A DNA stretch of 38,242 nucleotides from the NCBI GenBank assembly GCA_016179685.1, contig JACPCR010000132.1, positions 1 through 38,242 of the forward strand, given 5' to 3'. The notes under the pieces were generated by a model. The model was not told where the DNA came from. It did no database searches and worked only from the letters and a program-made list of their open reading frames with translations. The first letter of the stretch is position 1, and the number at the start of each line of letters is the position of its first letter. Positions 25,710-33,272 of this stretch are shown in pieces. Both the position numbers and the translations under genes were made by a program. This DNA is from Planctomycetota bacterium. Lineage in GTDB: Bacteria; Planctomycetota; PUPC01; JACPCR01.

Positions 25710-25954
25710 CGGCTCGAAGGAGCAGGTAATTCATCTGGGCATGTTCCACTTGCCGCATCTTTTCGGCTGATGCCTTTCCGATGGGATCGCCAAGCAGCTT
25801 TGACCGATCGTAACTCCTTAGCGAAAACTTCCGTCGTCCCTACGGGACTCTTGTGGTTGATGCGCTTTCCCTTCCCAGGGCTGCGTTCGCCTTCGCGGGG
25901 CTTCGGCGAACTTGTGCCCCGGCTATTTTCGTTACCCGGGCCCATCCGGCAGCT
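25710..25954. other. Gap between cpaF and cpaB containing repeat B
   Basis: Non-coding; a truncated repeat B (25810-25930) fills about half of it. Confidence 0.6.
25810..25930 (+). repeat. Repeat B, 5' part only
   Basis: GTAACTCCTTAGCGAAAACT, CGTCGTCCCTACGGGACTCT, CTTTCCCTTCCCAGGGCTGC and CTTCGGCGAACTTGTGCCC match the first ~120 bp of the copies at 11761 and 28917, then homology ends. Confidence 0.85.
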
Positions 25955-26770
25955 TCAGGGGCCCTTCTCCGGCTGACCCGATCGCGCCGCGTCTCGCTGC
26001 TCCTGGATCAGCCGGTCGGCCACGGCATCCAGGTTTTCTGGCGTCAGGACCTCCGTGGCGGACTCGATCCCGGTATCCGCTGGCCGGCGCAGGACGAGGC
26101 TGATCTGTCCGTGGGCCTGCGCGAAGATCAGAAGCCGCGCGGCCGCGGGGTTCACGGCAAGCGTGACCGATGAGTAACCTCCCTGGCGGGCGCGCTGGTC
26201 GCTCTGGATGCCCAGGAGGCTCACCTGGTTGTCGATGGCAAGTACCGGAACGTTGTAGAGGAGCGGGCGGGTATAGTGTCCTCCACCGCGGCGGCCGCCC
26301 TGGTCCGGCTCGGCAAACGTGCCGAGCACGTCGACACGACTATTCGGAAGGATGAGGCCGGCCACGCCGGAAATCTGGTCGACCTTCACCGAAACGGCGC
26401 GTTCGCCTTCGCGCAAGCGCTCGCCCACCTCGTCGTGAATTTCTGTGGGCGAAACAAAATAGGTCCAGAGGAGCACTTCCCCGCGCTCGATGTTGACGAC
26501 GGGCCGCATGCCCGCCAACCGGTGCTGCTGGTGAGGCAGAACATGGTTGGGCCCGACCAGATTCTCGGGCACGGTCCGGCTCTCGAGGTCCTCTTCACCG
26601 CCGGCCAGGGGCTGCCCCTTCGGCAGGGCGCGCCGGGCCGCCAGGACGGTGATGGCGCTCTGCTGGCGCGCCCCACTCTCCTGGCTGAGATTCACCATGT
26701 AGACGCGCAGCCCCAGAGCGGCCAGGACGCCCAGAAGGATCGCAGCGGCCAGGGCAAGTCGTGTCTTCAC
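25955..26770 (-). CDS. cpaB: CpaB/RcpC-like Flp pilus assembly protein
   Basis: A 271-residue protein with an N-terminal signal-anchor (LALAAAILLGVLAALGL). An SAF-type region (~40-100: ITVLAARRALPKGQPLAGG, NIERGEVLLWTYF) is followed by the RcpC/CpaB domain (AVSVKVDQISGVAGLILPNS, RVDVLGTF, SSVTLAVNPAAARLLIFAQA). CpaB acts in the periplasm next to the outer-membrane pore in known Tad systems. Its ATG overlaps the stop of the upstream gene by 4 bp (ATGA, 26767-26770), so the two are translated together. A CpaC-type secretin would normally be beside it but is not present here. Confidence 0.9.
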   Translation of the reverse strand: MKTRLALAAAILLGVLAALGLRVYMVNLSQESGARQQSAITVLAARRALPKGQPLAGGEEDLESRTVPENLVGPNHVLPHQQHRLAGMRPVVNIERGEVLLWTYFVSPTEIHDEVGERLREGERAVSVKVDQISGVAGLILPNSRVDVLGTFAEPDQGGRRGGGHYTRPLLYNVPVLAIDNQVSLLGIQSDQRARQGGYSSVTLAVNPAAARLLIFAQAHGQISLVLRRPADTGIESATEVLTPENLDAVADRLIQEQRDAARSGQPEKGP

Positions 26771-27492
26771 CTTTCCCCTCCATCAGGCCCGTTCGATGCT
26801 CGCACTCCGCCAGGATTCGACACCGGCCCCTCCACGTAAAGGAGGAGAACCTCCACTTTCCCGGACGCGGGCAACCGCGCGACGTGCATGAGGCAGCGCG
26901 CGGGACCCTGATCGTAGGCCAGAAGGACTCCGGGCATCTCCCGGCCAGCCAGGGCTTCGAGCTGGACACTCTGCCGCCAGCCGGCAAGGCGGAAATCCTC
27001 TCTCAAGCACGCCAGGAGGCCCGTGAAGCTCCCCCAACACTCGTAAACCTGGAAAGCGGCGTGGATGCCCCCGAGACGCACCTTGGACACCAGAAGCTTG
27101 GAGCGCACGGGGCGTGGAATGTCCGGGCGAGCATCGTCGATCCACACGTGCGACTTGCCGCCTGAAGAAGATGACGAGAGGGAAGGCAGCCCCGCTGGTT
27201 CTGCGGACCGGGCCGAATGTTCCTGTCGGACGACCGCCAGGAATTCTTCCACGTTTCCCTCCGCGGGGTCCATGGCCGACTCGATTTCAGGCGCTGGGTC
27301 GGGTGAAAGGCGGGACACGGCTTCTGAATTCGCTGCCACATACCGGGTGGTCGAGCCCCACTGGATGGGCAAGAGATACATCCCTGCAAAGGCCACGCAG
27401 AAGAGCGGAAAGCTCTGCCAGGACCGCCGGAAAGCAGCAAAAGCCTCCGGCCACTCCCCACGGCTTCGGACTATAGAATCTTTTTGAACCAT
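26767..27492 (-). CDS. Unknown Tad-locus protein with one membrane segment
   Basis: A 241-residue protein not recognised as any family. One hydrophobic segment (~28-44, FPLFCVAFAGMYLLPIQW) makes it a probable inner-membrane anchored, periplasmic protein. The middle is Ser-rich (PSLSSSSSGGKSH). The C-terminal half has a compact mixed pattern (KLLVSKVRLGGIHAAFQVYE ... GKVEVLLLYVEG). It overlaps cpaB by 4 bp, so it likely works with CpaB. The start codon lies only 4 bp from a 22-bp-arm hairpin, leaving no visible ribosome-binding site; translation may depend on how that hairpin folds, or the original leader has been replaced. Confidence 0.65.
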   Translation of the reverse strand: MVQKDSIVRSRGEWPEAFAAFRRSWQSFPLFCVAFAGMYLLPIQWGSTTRYVAANSEAVSRLSPDPAPEIESAMDPAEGNVEEFLAVVRQEHSARSAEPAGLPSLSSSSSGGKSHVWIDDARPDIPRPVRSKLLVSKVRLGGIHAAFQVYECWGSFTGLLACLREDFRLAGWRQSVQLEALAGREMPGVLLAYDQGPARCLMHVARLPASGKVEVLLLYVEGPVSNPGGVRASNGPDGGER

Positions 27493-27496
27493 GCTC

Positions 27497-28032
27497 TAGC
27501 ATCCCCGTTCAGAAGTGCGCCCGCACTTCTGAACGGGGATGCTACCTGGAAACCCCAGCGAAATTCAAGAGCCATCCCGCAACTTTTCAATAAGTTCAGG
27601 GAGATGGCCCCGCCCGATTTCATGATCGATGATGATTCAGCACTTCACGAGTGTTCCTGGCGAATCGCGTCAGCGCTTCGGCTACGTTCCCCACGTGTCA
27701 GCCCTGAATTCCGTAGGGAAGCCCGTGAGGGCTTCGTCTGGACCCTCAAAAGTCATCTCTTGGACGGAACGCTGACGCGTTCCGCTACGTAGCGAAGTCC
27801 TCCCAGGGGAATCTTCGAGTCAGTGCTTCGCCTGCGTTCATAACTCATGGATATGACGCGATCATCCTCCCCGAAGATATAGAGAAGTTACGCAATCCCA
27901 ACTTAGCTACTTCTGAATTAGGCACTTATGGAATATCGAGTTTTCTTATTTCGCTTCGAAGGTCCCGGTGGGAGGGGTTTCCTATAGTAGACGAGTTCGC
28001 AAGTGCGGGTGCACCTGCGAACTCGTCTACTA
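27497..28032. mobile_element. Composite palindromic element, long copy (536 bp)
   Basis: Fills the gap between the tadE-like stop and the unknown gene's start. Its left end is a perfect hairpin (22-bp arms 27497-27518 / 27523-27544, loop GCCC). Its right end is a hairpin with one mismatch (27985-28006 / 28011-28032, loop GGGT). Inside each end lies an inverted repeat: GGAAACCCC...GCGAAAT on the left, ATTTCGCT...GGGGTTTCC on the right. The core contains repeat C (27576-27660) and other repeat-like sequence. Both ends border CTAG (27496-27499 and 28030-28033), possibly a target duplication. The stop codon of the tadE-like gene (28030-28032) lies in the hairpin. It encodes no protein, so it would need a transposase in trans. 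Confidence 0.65.
27576..27660 (+). repeat. Repeat C within the composite element
   Basis: CCGCAACTTTTCAATAAGTT, then CAGGGAGATGGCCCCGCCCG and ATTTCATGATCGATGATGATT, aligned with 20205 and with the inverted copy at 8109. Confidence 0.8.
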
Positions 28033-28836
28033 GTTTGGCCTCATCACCCACGGAGGCAGATTGCCGAATCGGGGGAAGCCCGGAAGAGGCGCGCGGCCAT
28101 CCTGAAACTGATTCAGCAAGTCCGGTGACAAGCTGGCCCCATCGGAGTCCCGGACTTCTCGAATGTTCTCCGTCCGGCTCATGGTCTGATGGTCGCCCAC
28201 GGGTGTAACCGGATCGAATTTCAGATAATTCAAAGACAGGTAACCGGGATTATAGCGATATTCCGAATGGCTCGTCGAGCGTTGGACCCACCCTTGCAGG
28301 GCTGCCTGCAGGAGGGGGACCAGGCGCGGGTCCGGGGCAGGGGGCGGAGGCGGGACGACCGGCGAAGGAGAGTTCGATCCCACATCGATCACGGCCTCGA
28401 TGTCATCGAGAAGCGCGTCCAGGTCAATATCGGCATGGCCCGTTGCACCCACCGGGCTCGGCGGGGGGGGAGGCGGCACGACCACCGCCGTGGGATAGAA
28501 AATATTCGCCAGTTCCATCGGATCAGGAAAATCCGACCTCTTTTCGACCAATTTGAGCTTCCCCGGGTTCGGCATGAAAACCTTGCTCGAAATGGGACCG
28601 CCTCCTCCGACCCCGTACGCTCCCTCGCTCTGGTCGCCCGGCAGCAGTGTCGCCAGCCGGTTCGCCTCGAGGCTGCGTTCACGGAAATCTCCGATGCGGC
28701 CCAGATAGAGGATGCCGAGCAGAAGGATGAGGTAGACCGGCAACAGGATGGCGAATTCAACCATGGCGCTGCCGCGCTGAGAAGGGGGTGGGAATCGCGT
28801 TCTCAGATTCTGGCGGGGAAGAATTGGAGTTGGCAC
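28030..28836 (-). CDS. tadE: TadE-like pseudopilin with Pro-rich insert
   Basis: A 268-residue protein whose N-terminus has the class IV-type processing site QRG|SAMVEFAILLPVY (Gly before the cut, Glu at +5) followed by a hydrophobic helix, as in TadE minor pseudopilins. The rest is unusual: poly-Pro tracts (PPPPPPSP and PPPPPAPDP) flank an acidic helix (DIDLDALLDDIEAVIDV), then an extended C-terminal region. Its start region is free of repeats, but its stop codon TAG lies inside the terminal hairpin of the composite element, so the natural C-terminus may have been altered. Upstream lies a full repeat B separating it from the TadG-like gene. Confidence 0.75.
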   Translation of the reverse strand: MPTPILPRQNLRTRFPPPSQRGSAMVEFAILLPVYLILLLGILYLGRIGDFRERSLEANRLATLLPGDQSEGAYGVGGGGPISSKVFMPNPGKLKLVEKRSDFPDPMELANIFYPTAVVVPPPPPPSPVGATGHADIDLDALLDDIEAVIDVGSNSPSPVVPPPPPAPDPRLVPLLQAALQGWVQRSTSHSEYRYNPGYLSLNYLKFDPVTPVGDHQTMSRTENIREVRDSDGASLSPDLLNQFQDGRAPLPGFPRFGNLPPWVMRPN

Positions 28837-29354
28837 GATGAAGTTCCGGGTGAAGAGTTCTGCGACAAGGCATCTGCAAGGTTCAATACCGAGCCAGATG
28901 AGACAACTATTTTCATAACTCCTTAGCGAAAACTTCCGTCGTCCCTACGGTACTCTTGTGGTTGATGCGCTTTCCCTTCCCAGGGCTGCGTTCGCCTTCG
29001 CGGGGCTGCTAATGTAGGGTGGCAATGCCCTTGACATTGCCACTTTGCATAACCCGTTGTATGTAAACGGTCTACGTTTGGCATACGTAACTAATTTCGG
29101 ACGTCCATACGGGACTCACAGAAACAGGCCTCCGGTGACGATCACTAAGCAGTTACAGGCGGGCGAAGCCCGCACGCAACCCAACAAGGGTGCAAAAGGT
29201 GTCAGGGTCCAGGGTTCAGGAATCAACTGACACCCGACCAGCCTCCCACTGGGACAAGTCTAGCGGGACACCTTTCAACTTCTCCGCCGTGTGCCCGCCG
29301 GGTGCCCACGTAGTGGGCGCGGCGCGGGGCGCGGAGAAACGACACCCTGAGACT
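28837..29354. other. Gap between tadE-like and TadG-like genes occupied by repeat B
   Basis: Almost completely accounted for by repeat B (28915-29362) and an insertion within it. No gene is visible. Confidence 0.65.
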
Positions 29355-29362
29355 CTAATGGA
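28915..29362 (+). repeat. Repeat B, full copy with nested insertions
   Basis: Same block order as 11746-12112. Compared with that copy, a segment carrying a GTGGCAATG-CCCTTGA-CATTGCCAC hairpin (29019-29043) replaces the CTTCGGCGAACTTGTGCCC block, and about 30 bp (near 29238-29268) is added between GACACCCGA and CACCTTTCAAC. Its last bases run into the 3' end of the TadG-like gene. Confidence 0.85.
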
Positions 29363-31634
29363 GGAGGAAGCCGGTGAAGGATGGGTCGTCCTTGTCCAGC
29401 TTCTTGCCCCATCGGCTCGACAGATTCTTGAAGGCATCCCGGACGTCCGGACGAGGGGCGCCGGCCCCGTGCCCGAAGGCATCCGGGGGGTCCACATTCT
29501 GCCAGGAAACCGATTCGAACGCACGGAACAGGAAAGCGGTGGCCGAATCGGGCGGGACCGCACCGATATCCTCCGACCGCGCGGCCTCCGACATGGGAAC
29601 CAGCTTGGAGGACCAGATAGGCTCATAAAGGCACTGAAAGCCCTCGAGCGACCACCGCCTGGCCTCCTGCGGATTCGGGAAATGGTAAATCATCATCGGC
29701 TCGGGCACTCCCACGGCGGGCTTTGTCCCTCGGTAAAGGAAACCGTTTCGCGCGCTCGCGATGGCGAACAGACCCCGAGAATGCGGGAAGAACGGGAACA
29801 GGCTGTGGCCCGAAGGCCGGTGTCCGAGCATGGGCTTCTTCCCGGGCGACCACGCCGCCACCTGGATGCCGAAGTTCCAGAAGGCCTCGCTCAACCTCAG
29901 GGGCGGTGGCAGACTCAACACGTCCACGCTCTGATAGTCCGGCTGACGCCATCCCACCGTGTCCCCCTGGTAAACCCGAAAGTCCGTGATTCCATCAAAA
30001 TCGTTGTCCCTCCCTCGGCAGACCCCACAGTTCCGGCTGACCGGGCTGAACGGGACATGGTCGCAGCTCGTCGAGTTCCAGCAGGGCCTCGTCTGGTGAT
30101 AAGCCTGGAGGCTGGCGCTCCGTCCCGCGTCGATCCGAAACCATTTCGTCCATTCCGGCAGAACAAAGCCGCCCGGGCCACGGGCGTCCGGATCGTGATC
30201 GAAGACGGCGTGGTAGCCCAGCCGAAGCGGCGTCTCCCCTTGGAGGTCCGAAGGCTCCTTCTGCAGCTCGTAAGTCCAGTGCACCGATGAATCCTCGATC
30301 AGCCGGTGGCGCGTCCATTCGTCCAGATACCGCCAGCGGCCGTCCGCATCCTTCAGGGTCAGCCCGTTGATGTCGAAGAATACCGTCTGGCGGATGCGGT
30401 AACGCACCAGCTCGTGCTGGCCGTAGAGCGTCACGCTCCCCGGCTCGATGCGGATGGTGACCTCCGGAATGACCAGCCGGTTCGGTGGCCGGAAGACGAC
30501 CTCGTGGAAGCTGACGAAATCAGGCGGGAAGAATTCGCCCCCGGGAAACGTCAGCCGCTGCACGTAATGCACGTCAATGACCACGCCGCCGACGGTCACC
30601 TGGGTCGGTTGGGCAGGCAGGTAGTCCCACAGGCCCCCGTGCTCCACCATCAACCGGTTATCGGTGTCCCACTTGACGTGTTCGGAGTAATTCACTGTTG
30701 GAGATTTCACCTCGACGAGGTAGGTGCCGTCCAGATAAGGCAGGACGTGGAGGCCAAACTGCGCTGAATCCAGGATGAATTCCCAGAGCCTCGCGCTCAC
30801 TTGCTGGGCCTCCACGTGAGTCACCTCGCCGGTCGAACGATCCGTCATGTCCAGCTTCAGGTAGCTCACCCCGTCCGTGAAAAGGTCGTCCTCGAAATGA
30901 CCCGACGTGATCCTCCAATGCTCGTCCCCGAGCTGCTCGAAGAGCACGGTGCCGACGTTGGAGGCGGTGACCTGCCAGCGGCGATCGCCCAGTTCCAGGA
31001 ACTCCAGCAGGTAGCCGGAATTATTCGTGATGCGCCATCCGTTGCTCAACTTGGCAATGAAGTACAGGAGGTGGTAACCCGCCTCGGGCGCATAACGCCG
31101 CTTGGGGAACACGGCCGCCGCCTCGGCCCCGCTGGCTCGTGCGCTCTCGGCGATTTCCTGGAGCAGCAAGAACGGCGTCGCGCCCGCCAGGCCCTGCTCC
31201 ATCTTGCCCAGCAGATCGAACCACCGTTCGCCCCGGGGAATCCATTCCTGCGCATGCGCATACGAAGCCTCGTAACGCTGCCCCGCGTGGTCCACGCCGA
31301 CGACGTCCGGCGGCGCCCCGCGGTCCTCGATCGCCGCCAGGACCGCTGTGGCCGTCACATCGGTCGCAGCCCGCATGAGCCCGTAATAGGTATAGGCCAT
31401 GGCTTCATTGGCCACCGCTACCGTGCTCAACAGGTTCGCCTCTACCAGCGCGCCGGAATAAGCGGCCGCATCCGCAGCCTGCTGCACCGCAATCCGCTGG
31501 TGGACAAGCTGTGAGACGTTATAGACCAGGGCCATGGCGGGCAGGATGAAGAACATCGATATCGCGCCGATCACCATCGCCTGGGCGGAGTCGCCACGCA
31601 GAAAACAGGAGTTCTGCCTCTGGCCCGGTTTCAT
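29355..31634 (-). CDS. tadG: TadG-like pilus-associated protein
   Basis: A 759-residue protein. The N-terminus (GDSAQAMVIGAISMFFILPAMA) is the hydrophobic Tad/TadG (PF13400-type) segment, followed by the expected Ala/Val-rich helix (RIAVQQAADAAAYSGALVEA). The long remainder is beta-rich and extracytoplasmic. It holds repeated HWRITSG / RWQVTASN / GWRITNNSG strands, two VHYVQRLTFPGGEF-like stretches, and a CX2C cluster (NCGVCRGRDNDFDGITDF) resembling a calcium-binding type-3 repeat. ATG 31634 has a strong AGGAGGG site and overlaps the stop of the preceding TadE gene by 4 bp; the frame further upstream is not used. The last codons lie next to repeat B, so the C-terminus may be affected by it. 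Much larger than typical TadG. Confidence 0.75.
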   Translation of the reverse strand: MKPGQRQNSCFLRGDSAQAMVIGAISMFFILPAMALVYNVSQLVHQRIAVQQAADAAAYSGALVEANLLSTVAVANEAMAYTYYGLMRAATDVTATAVLAAIEDRGAPPDVVGVDHAGQRYEASYAHAQEWIPRGERWFDLLGKMEQGLAGATPFLLLQEIAESARASGAEAAAVFPKRRYAPEAGYHLLYFIAKLSNGWRITNNSGYLLEFLELGDRRWQVTASNVGTVLFEQLGDEHWRITSGHFEDDLFTDGVSYLKLDMTDRSTGEVTHVEAQQVSARLWEFILDSAQFGLHVLPYLDGTYLVEVKSPTVNYSEHVKWDTDNRLMVEHGGLWDYLPAQPTQVTVGGVVIDVHYVQRLTFPGGEFFPPDFVSFHEVVFRPPNRLVIPEVTIRIEPGSVTLYGQHELVRYRIRQTVFFDINGLTLKDADGRWRYLDEWTRHRLIEDSSVHWTYELQKEPSDLQGETPLRLGYHAVFDHDPDARGPGGFVLPEWTKWFRIDAGRSASLQAYHQTRPCWNSTSCDHVPFSPVSRNCGVCRGRDNDFDGITDFRVYQGDTVGWRQPDYQSVDVLSLPPPLRLSEAFWNFGIQVAAWSPGKKPMLGHRPSGHSLFPFFPHSRGLFAIASARNGFLYRGTKPAVGVPEPMMIYHFPNPQEARRWSLEGFQCLYEPIWSSKLVPMSEAARSEDIGAVPPDSATAFLFRAFESVSWQNVDPPDAFGHGAGAPRPDVRDAFKNLSSRWGKKLDKDDPSFTGFLLH

Positions 31635-32317
31635 GGCGGATTCCCTCCTCCCGCACCCCAAGGCAGGTCCGGAATCACGGGATGGCCCCGCAGCCCTTCT
31701 ACGTCCTCCGACCACGGCTTGTGCGTCACCGATTCGGACCGCAAGGTCAGCAGCGTGCCGCCGGAATCGCCGGCGGTGGAAAAGAACCGATTCACCACCG
31801 GAACGATCAGCCGGAAATCATGCTCGACCGTTACCCGGACCTCGCCTGAAGACGCGCCGGGCCGCCGCAGCACGCTCACCCGGGTGCGATTCCTCACGTC
31901 TTCCGAGATGCCCAGCTCGCTCCAGCCGGGAAGAACGATGCCCTGGCCGTGCCGGACCGGGTGCAGGCCGGTGCAGACCATCGCCGCGGCCTGGTGCGGA
32001 TCGAGACCCACGAGCACGGCCCTCGTCGCTGCATGCGAAGCGAACGCCACCACCTGCCGGGCCACCAGCACGTGCGCGGCCTGGATCAGGAAAAGGATGA
32101 ACAGGAGCTGCACCGGGGCTATCAGGGCGAACTCCACCAGGGCCTGGCCTTGAACCCCGCGGCCGCACCGCAGCGGAGGCTCACGGCGCGAAGGCCTTCC
32201 ATCGCCGCACGATGGCCGCAACCCGAGATGGAGTGGCGGCCTGCCTGCCGCGCCGCTTTGCTGCGCGGCGCAGACAGGCTTGAGGCGTTGCCCGAACAAC
32301 TTTCCGTCGCGGCCCAT
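31631..32317 (-). CDS. TadE-like pseudopilin, N-terminal region built on a repeat
   Basis: The recognisable protein begins at VQG|QALVEFALIAPVQLLFILFLI, a TadE processing site (Glu at +5) and hydrophobic helix, followed by about 150 residues with beta-rich character (RVSVLRRPGASSGEVRVTVEHDF). It overlaps the TadG-like gene by 4 bp. The start is uncertain: the ~80 codons before the TadE motif cross repeat A (32205-32305), so ATG 32317 would place repeat-derived residues at the N-terminus. A TTG at 32221 gives a more normal length for the leader. The repeat may have replaced the original start region. Confidence 0.7.
   Translation of the reverse strand: MGRDGKLFGQRLKPVCAAQQSGAAGRPPLHLGLRPSCGDGRPSRREPPLRCGRGVQGQALVEFALIAPVQLLFILFLIQAAHVLVARQVVAFASHAATRAVLVGLDPHQAAAMVCTGLHPVRHGQGIVLPGWSELGISEDVRNRTRVSVLRRPGASSGEVRVTVEHDFRLIVPVVNRFFSTAGDSGGTLLTLRSESVTHKPWSEDVEGLRGHPVIPDLPWGAGGGNPP
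32205..32305 (+). repeat. Dispersed repeat A, short form
   Basis: Flanks GCCGCAACCCGAGATGGAG and GGCGTTGCCCGAACAAC match 7825-7956, but the inner ~34-bp TGCGTGC/GCACGCA hairpin is absent. It overlaps the 5' end of the TadE-like frame. Confidence 0.75.
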
Positions 32318-32438
32318 GGTGTCGCAACAAGAAAGGATCCGCTCCGCTGGCGCGTCTAACTCGAATGTACAACTTCTAGGCTGATCTGGGACCATCTCGA
32401 TTGAAAAATCTTTTCTCCCCGCTCAAAAGCTTCCGTTT

Positions 32439-32518
32439 CCCCGCCAGGGTTGGGCCGGCGAAGCCGGCCACAATCCTGGCTCTGAAATCCGCGAGCCCGA
32501 AGGGCGCAGCGGATTTCA
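32439..32518. repeat. Tandem hairpins at the prepilin peptidase stop, including repeat E copy 2
   Basis: First stem GCCAGG.TTG.GGCCGGC-GAA-GCCGGCC.CAATCCTGGC, then repeat E (GAAATCCGC...GCGGATTTC, about 32484-32518), identical to 16399-16432. The TGA of the prepilin peptidase gene is formed by the end of repeat E (TGAAATCCGC on the minus strand). No T-run follows. Confidence 0.8.
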
Positions 32519-33061
32519 TTGGGGCAACACCGAGCCGAACCAGGTGAGGACCGCGCCCGCGGCAATCGCCGTCCCGTAGGGAATCTGCCGGGTCCACCCG
32601 GCCGCCTGCGGCCCAGACCCTCCGGACTCGGCCGGCCCCACGGCCGCCACCGGCCGGAGACGCCGGGCCAGAACGGTCGCCGCGGCGAGGAGCAGGCCGG
32701 CAACACCCGTGAGAGCCATGGTCATAAAGACGAACGATGGGCCTTCGAGAGCGCCGACGGCGGCAACGAACTTCACGTCGCCAGCTCCAAACCACCCCAA
32801 GGAATACGGAATACCGAAAATTCCTATGGGCAGAAGCACGGCCATGACGTGATTCACCAGGCCAAGTCCCTCCCCCTCCAGCCCCAGCCCATGCAACCCG
32901 AAGGCGAGCGCCAGCCCGATTCCCATGGCGGGCAGGGTCAGCCAGTTGAACGCTCTTCCATGCCGGAGGTCGCCATAAACAACGCCGACAATGAGTACGA
33001 AGAAGACGACTTCTCGAAAGAGGTTGATTATCGGCACGAAGTTGTCAGGATGGTCCGCCAT
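32516..33061 (-). CDS. cpaA: CpaA/TadV-type prepilin peptidase
   Basis: A 181-residue membrane aspartic peptidase (A24 family) that cleaves the Flp and TadE leader peptides. The two catalytic Asp motifs are D31 (YGDLRHGRAFNW) and D95 (FGAGDVKFVA, the GxGD signature). About five to six hydrophobic segments are seen, and the N-terminal methylase domain of larger prepilin peptidases is absent, as expected for the Tad type. It lies 25 bp downstream of the flp gene. The stop codon falls in palindrome E, so the last residues (VLPQ) may be close to, or altered at, an insertion point. Confidence 0.93.
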   Translation of the reverse strand: MADHPDNFVPIINLFREVVFFVLIVGVVYGDLRHGRAFNWLTLPAMGIGLALAFGLHGLGLEGEGLGLVNHVMAVLLPIGIFGIPYSLGWFGAGDVKFVAAVGALEGPSFVFMTMALTGVAGLLLAAATVLARRLRPVAAVGPAESGGSGPQAAGWTRQIPYGTAIAAGAVLTWFGSVLPQ

Positions 33062-33086
33062 AGTCAGTGGATTCCGGTCTCGCTTC

Positions 33087-33272
33087 TCACGGTATGGGCA
33101 AGGTGAGCCGGCACATGATGTCCTCGTAATAGCCTACGGTGGCCGTGAGGTACGCCCCCAGGACGCCGAGCAGGGCGACAACGCACGCCGCGAGGACGAT
33201 GGCGTACTCCGTAAGAGCCTGGCCGCGCTCCCGGCGACCCCATCGGCAGTTGAGACTGGTCAATATGGCCAC
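33087..33272 (-). CDS. flp: Flp/Fap type IVb pilin
   Basis: A 61-residue major pilin. The leader MAILTSLNCRWGRRERG ends in the prepilin peptidase site after Gly17. The mature start QALTEYAIVLAACVVALLGV has Glu at +5 and Tyr at +6, the Flp signature, followed by the hydrophobic helix. Size and layout are normal for Flp. It is first in the Tad gene order and reads from a GTG at 33272. A 31-codon frame upstream overlaps its start (33260-33355). Confidence 0.9.
   Translation of the reverse strand: MAILTSLNCRWGRRERGQALTEYAIVLAACVVALLGVLGAYLTATVGYYEDIMCRLTLPIP

Noticed and set aside
23706..25976. 756-residue plus-strand frame across tadB, cpaF and repeat B
   Set aside because: It runs antisense through two firmly identified genes and into a repeat; composition is not protein-like.
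27484..27792. 102-residue plus-strand frame over the composite element
   Set aside because: It reads through a hairpin and repeat C; the translation reflects repeat sequence rather than a gene.
27985..28032. Long hairpins read as rho-independent terminators
   Set aside because: No T-run follows on either strand, and related hairpins also lie directly upstream of start codons (27497, 34438).
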